From contig NZ_BMVV01000020.1 in assembly GCF_014650895.1 (NCBI RefSeq), positions 1 to 64,000 of the forward strand: a stretch of 64,000 nucleotides of DNA. The letters are read 5' to 3'. The position numbers were made by a program, and so were the translations under genes. Below are positions 34,724 through 43,231 of this stretch, in pieces. Numbering within the stretch: the stretch's first letter is position 1; every line of letters begins with the position of its first letter. The notes under the pieces were generated by a model. It made no database searches and was not told the DNA's origin. It was given only the letters and a program-made list of their open reading frames with translations. This DNA is from Streptomyces omiyaensis. Its GTDB lineage: Bacteria; Actinomycetota; Actinomycetes; Streptomycetales; Streptomycetaceae.

Positions 34724-35665
34724 TCAGGGCTTCGGATAGGAGGCGCTCTGCAGCAGCTTCGCCGGGGTGTCACCGCTGCAGGAGGCGTCCACGACGTAGG
34801 CCTGGACGCGGTTGCCGTCGGCCCGGTCGGGGAGGACGAGCAGATACGCGGAGACGCCCTCGTACTCGCCGCGCTCGGAGGCGAGGACGGTGTCCTGGCG
34901 TCCGGTGCCCGCGAGGACGCAGCTCGGGAGGGCGGTGTCGCTGTTCCGCTGGGCGGTTCCCACCCTGCCCGTCTCCTCCGCCGAGAGCGATTCGGGCTGG
35001 TCGCCCTTGGGCGTCAGGGCGGCATCGCCGGAGAGCAGCTGGGCGACCCTGTCCTCGACCGGCTCGCCGGAGAAGGCGCCGACGGGTGCGCTCACGGGGG
35101 CGTCGGCCGCGACGCCGTGCGTCGTCGAGGAACCGTTCTGGGTGACGGCGTACAGGCTGTAGGCGCAGACCACGGCGACCAGCGTCCCCGCGAGGCCCGA
35201 GAGGAGGGCGATCCGGCCGCGGTGACGCGTCCCGCCCCGTCCGGGCCCGGTGGCCCCGCCGGGGCGGCCCTGGGGGCGGCTGGAGGCCGCCGTGCGGGCG
35301 CTGCCGGAGCGGGTGGAGGTCGAGTGGGCCGTTTCACGTGAAACGGCGTCGTCCGCGGCCGCCGCCGTTTCACGTGAAACACGGTGGGCGGAGTCGGGGG
35401 CGGTGGCGTCGAGCAGTGCTTCGGCGGCGAGGGCGGCGTCGATCCGGCCGGCGATCTCGGCGGGCATGCGAGGCGGTCCCGGCAGGGTGCCCAGGAGTCC
35501 GCGGATCTCTTCCAGGGAGCTCCGGACGTCGGCACAGAGCGGACAGCCGTCGAGGTGCCTGCGGACGGCCGCGGACCGGCTCGGTGAGAGCAGCCCCTCG
35601 GTCAGGTCGGAGATCTCCGAGACGTCCGGGTGCTGTGCGGTGTCGGCCTTGTCGGTCGTGGTCAC
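34724..35665 (-). CDS. zinc-binding anti-sigma factor, partner of SigM
   Basis: This 313-aa protein has a ZAS-type anti-sigma domain with His37-x3-Cys41-x2-Cys44 (HLDGCPLC), a flexible linker (about 85-148), one membrane span (about 151-174, RIALLSGLAGTLVAVVCAYS) and an extracytoplasmic domain. It should hold SigM at the membrane until a signal arrives. Its ATG overlaps the sigM stop, typical for such pairs. Two parS sites lie in the linker part of the gene and are translated as VSRET at residues 96-100 and 108-112. Confidence 0.9.
   Translation of the reverse strand: MTTTDKADTAQHPDVSEISDLTEGLLSPSRSAAVRRHLDGCPLCADVRSSLEEIRGLLGTLPGPPRMPAEIAGRIDAALAAEALLDATAPDSAHRVSRETAAAADDAVSRETAHSTSTRSGSARTAASSRPQGRPGGATGPGRGGTRHRGRIALLSGLAGTLVAVVCAYSLYAVTQNGSSTTHGVAADAPVSAPVGAFSGEPVEDRVAQLLSGDAALTPKGDQPESLSAEETGRVGTAQRNSDTALPSCVLAGTGRQDTVLASERGEYEGVSAYLLVLPDRADGNRVQAYVVDASCSGDTPAKLLQSASYPKP
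35331..35344. other. parS: parS site 4, inside the anti-sigma gene
   Basis: GTTTCACGTGAAAC within coding sequence; on the minus strand it reads as VSRET, residues 108-112. Confidence 0.95.
35367..35380. other. parS: parS site 5, inside the anti-sigma gene
   Basis: GTTTCACGTGAAAC, 36 bases from site 4 and in the same reading phase, again giving VSRET (residues 96-100). Confidence 0.95.
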
Positions 35666-36363
35666 GCGCGCCCACCTCCGCCCTTCACAGCAGCTGGATC
35701 AGTCGGTCCGGTTTCCGTCGGCTCCGACACCGGTGGGACGGATGCCCCCGGCGTCCGGTTCCTTCCCCCTTCGGGAGCCTCGTTACCCACGGTGTCGGCG
35801 CGCAGATGAGTGAGCATCGGCAGCAGCCGGGCCCGGCCGCGTGCACAACGGCTCTTCACGGTGCCGGTGGGAACGCCGAGGATACGGGCCGCCTCGGCGA
35901 CCGGGTATCCCTGCATGTCGACGAGGACGAGGGCGGCGCGCTGGTCGGGGGCGAGGGTGGCGAGTGCGGCGAGCAGCTGCCGGTGGAGGTCCTGGCGTTC
36001 GGCGGGCGCCTCGGCGGACTCGTGCGGTTCGAGGAGCTGCTCGAACCGGGCGGTGTCGTCGACGGGCGAGGTCCGCCGGGTGGCGGTCTTCCGGAGGCGG
36101 TCCAGACAGGCGTTCACGGTGATGCGGTGGAGCCAGGTCGTGACGGCCGACTGGCCCCGGAAGGTGTGGGCGGCGCGGAAGGCCGAGAGGAGGGCGTCCT
36201 GGACGGCGTCCGCCGCCTCCTCCCGGTCCCCCAGGGTCCGGAGCGCCACCGCCCACAGCCGGTCGCGGTGGCGCCGTACGAGCTCACCGAAGGCGTCCGG
36301 GTCCCCGGCGACGTGACGCGCCAGGAGTTCCCGGTCGTCTGTGGCGTCTATCGGACGGTTCAA
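35662..36363 (-). CDS. sigM: ECF RNA polymerase sigma factor SigM
   Basis: This 233-aa sigma-70 family protein has region 2 (GDREEAADAVQDALLSAFRAAHTFRGQSAVTTWLHRITVNACLDRLRK cut into EEAADAVQDALLSAFRAA and WLHRITVNACLDRLRK) and region 4 (LAPDQRAALVLVDMQGYPVAEAARILGVPTGTVKSR), the latter with a clear helix-turn-helix. It is placed between trxB/anti-sigma and murJ genes as SigM is in mycobacteria, which supports the name. Its target regulon is unknown. The 3' end overlaps the anti-sigma start. Confidence 0.92.
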   Translation of the reverse strand: MNRPIDATDDRELLARHVAGDPDAFGELVRRHRDRLWAVALRTLGDREEAADAVQDALLSAFRAAHTFRGQSAVTTWLHRITVNACLDRLRKTATRRTSPVDDTARFEQLLEPHESAEAPAERQDLHRQLLAALATLAPDQRAALVLVDMQGYPVAEAARILGVPTGTVKSRCARGRARLLPMLTHLRADTVGNEAPEGGRNRTPGASVPPVSEPTETGPTDPAAVKGGGGRA

Positions 36364-36390
36364 CGGTGACAGCCCCCTCCCCTGTGCTCG

Positions 36391-38091
36391 TCAGCCCATG
36401 ATCTTGACTTCGCTCAGCTGGCCGCGGAACTCGCCGTCGGTGAGAGGCAGCTCCGTCAGCCAGACCAGAACGTAGCGGGTCGTGACCGGCTTGGTGAGGG
36501 GGAGCTTCACGTCGGTGCCGGCCTGGGACGCCTGGGTGGTGAACCCCTCGGCCGTGGACGGCGCCGTGGAGGCGCCTTCGGGGGCCGTGCGGATCTCCAC
36601 CGAGGTGTGTCCCACGAAGGACAGGTCGACCTCGCTGACCTTCTTGTCGGAACCCAGGTCCAGGACGATCCCGACGCCGTCCTTCAGGTTGCCGAACTTG
36701 GCGTTCTTGTAGTTCTTGGTGTGCCAGAAGGTGCTCGGGTCGCCGTCGTGGGCCATCCCCACGGACTCCGGGTACTCCTCGCCGTTCCCTCCCGGGGGCG
36801 GGTCGAAGTCGTCGGCGGAGGTGATGGCGAGCGGCTTCGGGGGCTCGGGCTTCTCCTCGGCCGGCGGCGCCGGGGTCGGGTTGTTGGTGGTCTGGTTGTC
36901 GCGGGGCAGCAGCCGGTCGGCGATCTGCCAGCTGCCCAGACCCAGGGCGGCGATGAGCAGGGCTCCCACCGCCCACTTCAGCGCCTTGCCCGTACGGCTC
37001 TCCAGCGGGGCCGGCGGGACCGGCATCGGCTGGGTGGCCATGGGGCGCGGCTGGGGCCGTCCGTAGGTGCCCTGCTGATACGTGGTGCGCTGGTGCTGGT
37101 ACTCGACCGGGGCGACGAACTCGGGCTCCGGCGGCTTGACGCGGGGCATCGCGGCCACGGCCTTGGCGAGCTCGTCCGGAGTGGTGCAGGGCGGCTCCTG
37201 CCGGGAGGCGGTAGCCCCGTCGTTGGCGAGGGCGCGCATGGCGATCTCGGCGAGACCCCGGTGGACGCCGGCGCGGACCTGGTCCGGCGGGATCAGACCG
37301 ACGCCCTTGGGCAGCCCGGAGAGGCCGTAGGCGTCGCTCTCGTACGGCCAGCGCTGGGTGAGCGCGGCGTAGAGGAGGGCGCCGATGGCCTCGGTGTCGG
37401 TGCGCTGCGGCCCGTCGGAAGTGATGCCGCGCAGGGCGGCGTTCACCGCGAGGCCGCGGATCCGGTACTGCCCGGTGGAGCTGCGCAGGACGGCGCTCGG
37501 GGTGAGGCGCAGGTGCGCCAGCCCCTCGCGGTGGGCGGCGGCCATCGCCTGGGACACCTGGCTGACCAGCTGGTAGGCGTCATGGGCCTGGAGCGGCCCG
37601 TCCGCGAGGAGCGCGGTCAGCTCGGTGGTGTCGGGAAGCCACTCGTGGACCACGTAGACGAGGTCGTTCTCCTCGACGGCGTCGAGGACCTGGACGAACC
37701 GGGGGTCGCCGAGCAGGGCCGCCGAGCGGGCGGCGGCCAGGACGGAGCGGGCGCGCGGGTGGTCGGCCGGCAGCAGGTGCACGCCGACGGCCCGCCGCAG
37801 CTTCTCGTCGACGGCCCGCCAGCTGCTGAAGCCGTCCAGACGGGTGACGCATTCCTCCAGCCGGTAGCGCCGGGCCAGCTTGTGGCCGCTGTGCAGCTCT
37901 GGTGCCGTGATGGAGGGCTGTTCGCCGTTCTTCTGTTCGACCGCCTTCTGCTCGGGGGCCCCGGTGGGCTCCTCCGCCGTCTTCCGTTCTTCCGCCACCC
38001 CGTCGGTCGCGGCCGTGTCCGCCTGCGCGGTCAGCGGGTTGTCACCGCTGTTGTCGGCCACGTCGACGGCAGCCGTGCTACGTTCCGCCAC
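36391..38091 (-). CDS. membrane pseudokinase with discoidin-like outer domain
   Basis: This 566-aa protein has an acidic disordered start, a kinase-like domain (about 70-330), a membrane span (about 385-405, WAVGALLIAALGLGSW) and an outer domain resembling a discoidin/CBM fold (SVGMAHDGDPSTFWHT... VGIVLDLGSDKKVSEVDLSF). The kinase part lacks the HRD catalytic Asp (AHLRLTPSAVL instead) and the DFG motif (RIRGLAVN), so it cannot be active. In mycobacteria the same pseudokinase and outer domain are fused to MurJ and recruit FhaA; here the gene is separate and 116 bases upstream-transcribed from murJ. Confidence 0.85.
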   Translation of the reverse strand: MAERSTAAVDVADNSGDNPLTAQADTAATDGVAEERKTAEEPTGAPEQKAVEQKNGEQPSITAPELHSGHKLARRYRLEECVTRLDGFSSWRAVDEKLRRAVGVHLLPADHPRARSVLAAARSAALLGDPRFVQVLDAVEENDLVYVVHEWLPDTTELTALLADGPLQAHDAYQLVSQVSQAMAAAHREGLAHLRLTPSAVLRSSTGQYRIRGLAVNAALRGITSDGPQRTDTEAIGALLYAALTQRWPYESDAYGLSGLPKGVGLIPPDQVRAGVHRGLAEIAMRALANDGATASRQEPPCTTPDELAKAVAAMPRVKPPEPEFVAPVEYQHQRTTYQQGTYGRPQPRPMATQPMPVPPAPLESRTGKALKWAVGALLIAALGLGSWQIADRLLPRDNQTTNNPTPAPPAEEKPEPPKPLAITSADDFDPPPGGNGEEYPESVGMAHDGDPSTFWHTKNYKNAKFGNLKDGVGIVLDLGSDKKVSEVDLSFVGHTSVEIRTAPEGASTAPSTAEGFTTQASQAGTDVKLPLTKPVTTRYVLVWLTELPLTDGEFRGQLSEVKIMG

Positions 38092-38207
38092 CGTCGTTCC
38101 TGCCTCCCCATCCGTTGCGCCACATCCAACAGCCAAGCCAATTGTGCCCACAGTCGGACGCTATGCACGACACACGGTTCCCCCCGATGGTTGCCCGAGG
38201 GGCGGGA

Positions 38208-40556
38208 TCAGCGTCCCAGACGGCCCCGCACCATACCCACGAGGGTGTTCAGTTCGGTGATCCGCATGCGCCGGGCGGCGACGAAGAAGACCCCGAGGAG
38301 CACCGCACCGCCGAGCAGGAGCGCGACCAGCGAACCGAGGGCGCCCTCGCCGAGCAGCTTCAGCAGGCCGAAACCGACGGCGCCCGCGACGACCGCGGCC
38401 GGCAGCGAGGCCATGCAGAGACGGGCGTAGGTGCGCAGCACGTGGGCGCCGTCGAGATCCCCGCCGAGGCGCTTGCTGAGCCGGCGCCAGGCGATGCCGA
38501 CGCCCACGGCGTAGGCGAGGCCGTAGGAGGCGGCCATGCCGACCACGGCCCACTGGGCGGGCAGCACGACGTAGCAGAGGGCGGAGGCCGCCGCGTTGAC
38601 GGCGGCGACGATGACCGTGTTGTAGAAGGGGGTGCGGGTGTCCTCGTAGGCGTAGAAGCCGCGGAGGACCACGTACTGCACCGAGTAGGGGATCAGGCCG
38701 AGGCCGAAGGCCATCAGGATGAAGCCCATCCCCTGGGCGGCCTCGATGCCGCTGGAGGCGTACAGCAGGGTGCACATCGGGACGCCGAGGGCCAGGAAGG
38801 CGAAGGAGACCGGGACGATGGCGACGGCGGAGTTGCGCAGGCCCTGGGAGATGTCGTCGCGGACCGCGCCCGGGTCGTCGTCGCTGGCCGCGCGGGAGAT
38901 CCGGGGCAGCAGGGCGGCCATGACGGAGACCGTGATGATGGCCTGAGGCATGCCCCAGATCAGCTGCGCGTTGGAGTAGGCCAGGAAGCCGGCGCCGTTC
39001 TTGCCCGACTCCTCGCCGGCGGCGGTGGCGAGCTGGGTGACGACCAGGACGCCCGCCTGGTTGGCGAGGACGAACAGGACGGTCCATTTGGCGAGCTTGA
39101 CGGTCTTTCCGAGGCCGTGGCCCTTCCAGTCGAACCGGGGCCGGAAGCGGAAGCCCGTCTCGCGCAGGTACGGGATCATCGCCAGCGCCTGGACCACGAG
39201 GCCGAGCAGGGTGCCGATGCCGAGGAGGCGGATGCCCTCGTCGGGGATGGTCTGGACGCCCATGTGGGACTCGGCGGAGGTGCCGTAGACCCAGATGAAC
39301 AGGCCGAAGGTGACGATCATGACGATGTTGTTGAGGACCGGGGTCCACATCATCGCGCCGAACTTGCCGCGGGCGTTGAGGATCTGGCCCATCACCACGT
39401 GCACGCCCATGAAGAAGATGGTGGGCAGGCAGTAGCGGGCGAAGGTCACCGCGACGCTGTTGGCCGCGGCGTCGTCGGCGATCGTGTTCGACATCAGCCG
39501 GATCAGCACCGGCGCCGCGAAGACGGCGGCGACGACGATGAGGCCGAGCGCCACCATGACGAGGGTGAGCAGGCGGTTGGCGTAGGCCTCGCCGCCGTCC
39601 TCGTCGTTCTTCATCGAGCGGACCAGCTGCGGCACGAAGACCGAGTTGAGGCCACCGCCGACGGTGAGGATGTAGATCATCGTCGGCAGGGTGTACGCGA
39701 TGGTGAAGGTGTCACCGAGCAGCGCGGCGCCGAGGGCGCCGGTGATGACCAGGGAGCGCACGAAGCCGGTGAGCCGGGAGACCAGGGTGCCCGCGGCCAT
39801 CACCGCGCTCGACTTCAGCAGCCCGGAGGCGCGGCCGGTCTTCTTCGGCGCGGGGGCGGGCAGCGGGTCGGGCTCCGCGGCGGGGGCGGGCACCTGGCCC
39901 TGGCCCTGCTGGTCCCGGTAGAGGTGGGCGAAGGCGTCCTGCTCGGGCCGTTCCTCCTCGCTCGCCCGGGTCACCAGGTCGTCGACGCCGGTGAACTGGA
40001 CCGTGCGGGCGTCGTCGCCGTACGGGAGGTGGCGGGAGGGGCCGTCGGGCTCGGGCGCCGGGGTGTGCGCCCACACCCGGGGATCCGGGGCGTGCTGGGG
40101 CGTGGCCGGCTGCTGGTAGAGCGGCTGCGGCTCCTCGTACGTGCCCGGCGGGGGCGGCGGGTGCGCGGCGCGGTCGTAGAGCGCCTCGCCCACCGGGTCC
40201 TGCGCGGACAGGTCCTGCGCCCGGTAGGGGTCGTGGGCGTAGGCGTCCTGGACGTAGGGGTCCTGGGCGTACGCGTTTCCGGGGTGCGCGGACGGGTCCT
40301 GCGGCGGGGCGCCGTAGGGGCCCTGCGCGTACGGGGTCTGCGGGTGAGGACCCTGCGGGTACGTCGGCTGGGGACCCTGCGGGTACGGGGTCTGGGGCGG
40401 GTAGGGGGTCTGGGCCCCGTACCCGTGCCGAAGCTCCTGGGGCGGGTGCGCCGGGGCCGGCTGCCCGTCCGGCGCGGCGGGTGCCGGAGGCGTACCGCCG
40501 GACGGCGCGGCGCCGCCCGCGTCCTGGCCGCGGTCAGCGTCGTACGGCGCGTTCAT
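38208..40556 (-). CDS. murJ: lipid II flippase MurJ (MviN)
   Basis: This 782-aa protein flips the peptidoglycan precursor lipid II across the membrane. The first 240 residues are a disordered Pro/Gln/Tyr-rich region with repeats such as YPPQTPYPQGPQPTYPQGP. The rest is a MurJ/MOP fold with about 14 spans, beginning KSSAVMAAGTLVSRLTGFVRSLVI and including GGGLNSVFVPQL. The pseudokinase gene follows in the same direction, then sigM. The length of the N-terminal extension is unusual against MurJ of other phyla but is seen in Streptomyces. Confidence 0.95.
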   Translation of the reverse strand: MNAPYDADRGQDAGGAAPSGGTPPAPAAPDGQPAPAHPPQELRHGYGAQTPYPPQTPYPQGPQPTYPQGPHPQTPYAQGPYGAPPQDPSAHPGNAYAQDPYVQDAYAHDPYRAQDLSAQDPVGEALYDRAAHPPPPPGTYEEPQPLYQQPATPQHAPDPRVWAHTPAPEPDGPSRHLPYGDDARTVQFTGVDDLVTRASEEERPEQDAFAHLYRDQQGQGQVPAPAAEPDPLPAPAPKKTGRASGLLKSSAVMAAGTLVSRLTGFVRSLVITGALGAALLGDTFTIAYTLPTMIYILTVGGGLNSVFVPQLVRSMKNDEDGGEAYANRLLTLVMVALGLIVVAAVFAAPVLIRLMSNTIADDAAANSVAVTFARYCLPTIFFMGVHVVMGQILNARGKFGAMMWTPVLNNIVMIVTFGLFIWVYGTSAESHMGVQTIPDEGIRLLGIGTLLGLVVQALAMIPYLRETGFRFRPRFDWKGHGLGKTVKLAKWTVLFVLANQAGVLVVTQLATAAGEESGKNGAGFLAYSNAQLIWGMPQAIITVSVMAALLPRISRAASDDDPGAVRDDISQGLRNSAVAIVPVSFAFLALGVPMCTLLYASSGIEAAQGMGFILMAFGLGLIPYSVQYVVLRGFYAYEDTRTPFYNTVIVAAVNAAASALCYVVLPAQWAVVGMAASYGLAYAVGVGIAWRRLSKRLGGDLDGAHVLRTYARLCMASLPAAVVAGAVGFGLLKLLGEGALGSLVALLLGGAVLLGVFFVAARRMRITELNTLVGMVRGRLGR

Positions 40557-40601
40557 GGTTACCCCACCTCATCGTCCCCGGCCGACCGGCCACGACATCG
40601 C

Positions 40602-42995
40602 TCAACGGTCCACTTTCTCACCCGGGCCCGACGGGTCGCCGCTTTCGGAGCCGGTGTCCGCGTCCAGGTCACTCGGGTGCTCGGCTCGGTCCGCGGTCGC
40701 GGACCCGGGCGCTCCGTCCACGGGTCCCGCCGTCGCGTCGACGGGTCCGGCCCCGGTCTCCTGCGCGGTCCCGGGCTCCGGTCCGGTCTCCGGCTCCGTG
40801 CGGTTCTCGGCGGCGCGGGCGGCCAGGCGCTTGCGCTGGCTGTACATCCGGACGCCGGCGAGGACGAGGAGCAGGACACCGCCGGCGATGACCAGCATCA
40901 CCGTCGGGGTCATCTCGGAGACCTTCACGGAGAAGGTCATCGGGGTGCCGTAGGGCGTGCCGTCCACGGTGTAGAGCTGGGCGGTCATCGAGACCTGGCC
41001 GTTGGCGTTGGCCGAGGCGGGGAACTTCACCGACTGGCTGTGCCCGGCGCGCACCGTGATGGGCAGGTCCGCCGAGGTCCCGCCGTCGACCTTCAGGCGG
41101 GTCCCGTTGCTGGAGGTCAGCCGCAGGACCAGCCCCTCCACGTCCTGGAGCAGCTTGTTCTGCACCGTGACGGGGATGGTCGCGCTGCGTCCCGAGAGGG
41201 TCAGGGCGGACTTGTCGACGAGGACGACGCTCTTGGTGAGGCGCTGGAGGACGTCCTGGACGTCGACGCGGTAGATCGCGGCGGCGCCCGCCCGGCCGCG
41301 CCAGGAGGTGGACATCTCGCGGTTGATCGCGCTCCCGACGGGCGGAACCACCCGGGTCGCGTCGGTGAGGATGACCTGGAAGTCGTCCAGCTCGTCGCGG
41401 GTGCTCTTCATGTCCCGGAAGGCCTGCACCGGAAGCTCGCCGTCGCGGAGCTTCTTCGGGTACTTCGAGGCGGCCGGCACCCGGGTGGAGGCGTCCGGAT
41501 CGGGCTTGACGGCCGCGGCGGCTACCAGGTCGATCGGCTGGGTCCAGCGGCGGGCGCCGAGGCCCCGCACGGCGGCCGCCATCGCCTGGGCCTGGGCCAC
41601 GCTCGGCTGCCGCTGCGGGGCCACCACGACGCTGCGCTGGTCCTGCGGCTGCTCCAGGGTGATCGCGAGGGTCTGGGCCAGGAACTCCTGGACGGCGAGC
41701 GTCGACGTCTCGGCCCGGACCATGTCGCCCTGGAAGGCGGTCGACAGCCCTGCGTCGCTCACCACCGCCGTCGTGCCCCCGCCGACCGGACGGGCCGCGG
41801 TGGGCGTGTACGCGAGGCCGCCGTCCCGGATGCTGTCGCTGCGGGCGATCACCTTGCGGGCCCCGGCCGAGGTCGCGACCGCCATGATCGAGGGGTCGAC
41901 GGCGCCCTCGACGGGCCAGGCGAAGTCGGTGGCCGGCCGGACGTGGAGGACCGTCTCGACGGTCGACCCGGCCAGCGCGGTCGCCGACTGGAGGTGCTCC
42001 AGCGAGCCGGGGACGGCCTTGCCGCGGTGGGCGACGGAGGCGAGGTCGGGGTCGGCGAAGGGCAGCGCGACCACCTTGCGGCCCTGCACCGCCTTCTCCA
42101 GCATGCCGAGCCAGCGCTGCGCCAGCTCCTTGTTCTCCTTCAGACCGGCGGTGTGTCCGGTGCCGTCCTTGACGCGGTAGCTGTTGGCCATGGCGTCGAC
42201 GGAGGCCAGCAGGTCCGGATCGATCACCCAGGTGACCGGGAGGCCCTGGCCCAGGGTGACCATCTCGTCGAGCCGGCCGCCGGGGCGGAGCTCCTCGGCC
42301 AGCTCGTCGTCCTGGAAGACGGGGCTCTGCTGCTCGTCCGAGGCGGTGTCGGCCGACACGTGCGCCGAGGAGATCAGCGGCCAGAGATAGGTGAGCTGGG
42401 TCCGCTTGGAGGTCGGCTCGGGCTGGTACGGCAGGAAGGTCCGCTCGATGCCGAGGACGCGGTCGTACTGCTGCTGGGAGGTCTGCCCGGTGAGGGAGAC
42501 GCCCAGCTGGTAGACGCCGCCCTCGTCGTCGAGGCCCAGCTTGGCGACGGGCACGGAGAACCGGAAGTCGCGGGAGACGCCGGCCTCGAGCCGCGGGATG
42601 TCGATCTCGGGAACGGTGTCCAGCGGCTGCGGGTCGCTGTCGGAGCGGAAGCCCTTGCGTCCGGCGACCTGGTCGATCTCGCTGCGGCTGTCCATCCGCG
42701 GGCCGACCCGCAGGTTCACCGTCGCGTCGGTGATGACCCGCTTGCCGCGGTTGGTCAGCGTCCCGGTGACCGTGACGGTGTCCCCTTCGACGGGGGCGCT
42801 CGGGGTGAGCGTGTCGATCGACACATCGACCGTCCGCGAGACCGGGTTCTCCTCCGCGGCCTGGGCCAGCGTCGCGGAGGGGGTCTGGAGCAGGCCGGCG
42901 AGGAGTGGTGCCCCGACGGCGACGGTGAGGGTGCGCCGCAGCCATCGGCGGGCAGGTGAGGGGCCGGTTCCCTGGAAAGCTGCCGCCTCAGCCAC
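40602..42995 (-). CDS. DUF6049 family large secreted membrane protein
   Basis: This 797-aa protein has a twin-arginine-like basic start and hydrophobic signal (RRWLRRTLTVAVGAPLLAGL), a long outer region with an early Ig-like part (TVTVTGTLTNRGKRVITDATVNL), a central alpha/beta region (VTWVIDPDLLASVDAM, VVALPFADPDLASVAHRG) and a C-terminal span (TPTVMLVIAGGVLLLVLAGV) with a Glu/Pro/Thr-rich tail inside. The GTG giving VAEAAAFQGTGPSP is chosen; MPGHSNREPL upstream is an alternative. It lies upstream of murJ by 45 bases in the same direction. I know the family as conserved beside murJ but without known function. Confidence 0.82.
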   Translation of the reverse strand: MAEAAAFQGTGPSPARRWLRRTLTVAVGAPLLAGLLQTPSATLAQAAEENPVSRTVDVSIDTLTPSAPVEGDTVTVTGTLTNRGKRVITDATVNLRVGPRMDSRSEIDQVAGRKGFRSDSDPQPLDTVPEIDIPRLEAGVSRDFRFSVPVAKLGLDDEGGVYQLGVSLTGQTSQQQYDRVLGIERTFLPYQPEPTSKRTQLTYLWPLISSAHVSADTASDEQQSPVFQDDELAEELRPGGRLDEMVTLGQGLPVTWVIDPDLLASVDAMANSYRVKDGTGHTAGLKENKELAQRWLGMLEKAVQGRKVVALPFADPDLASVAHRGKAVPGSLEHLQSATALAGSTVETVLHVRPATDFAWPVEGAVDPSIMAVATSAGARKVIARSDSIRDGGLAYTPTAARPVGGGTTAVVSDAGLSTAFQGDMVRAETSTLAVQEFLAQTLAITLEQPQDQRSVVVAPQRQPSVAQAQAMAAAVRGLGARRWTQPIDLVAAAAVKPDPDASTRVPAASKYPKKLRDGELPVQAFRDMKSTRDELDDFQVILTDATRVVPPVGSAINREMSTSWRGRAGAAAIYRVDVQDVLQRLTKSVVLVDKSALTLSGRSATIPVTVQNKLLQDVEGLVLRLTSSNGTRLKVDGGTSADLPITVRAGHSQSVKFPASANANGQVSMTAQLYTVDGTPYGTPMTFSVKVSEMTPTVMLVIAGGVLLLVLAGVRMYSQRKRLAARAAENRTEPETGPEPGTAQETGAGPVDATAGPVDGAPGSATADRAEHPSDLDADTGSESGDPSGPGEKVDR

Positions 42996-43216
42996 GCGTT
43001 CGCCCGTCCTCGTCGTTGTCGGTGGTGCCCGTGATGCCAGTGGTTCCCGGTTGCTGTGTCCAGGCATGGTAACGAGGCACGGCCGGGCCGAGTGCCGGGG
43101 ACTCCTCCAGCCGATGGCACGGGAGGAGACCGTTTTCACAGGAACCCCACAGACGTCTTCCGCGCGGGTGACGGGAGAGCCGGAAAAACGGGGACGTCGG
43201 GGTGGAGCCGGGCACG

Positions 43217-43231
43217 TACCCTTTTCTGTTG
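43217..43231 (+). promoter_or_regulatory. candidate -10 box giving a leaderless cca transcript
   Basis: TACCCT (43217-43222) ends 8 bases before the GTG of cca and no ribosome site is present between them. This spacing would start transcription at or next to the GTG. No clear -35 was seen. Confidence 0.4.

Noticed and set aside
38115..42959. A 1614-aa plus-strand open frame opposite murJ and DUF6049
   Set aside because: Composition is His/Asp/Gly/Arg/Val-rich as expected of an antisense GC shadow, while the minus strand encodes recognisable proteins throughout.
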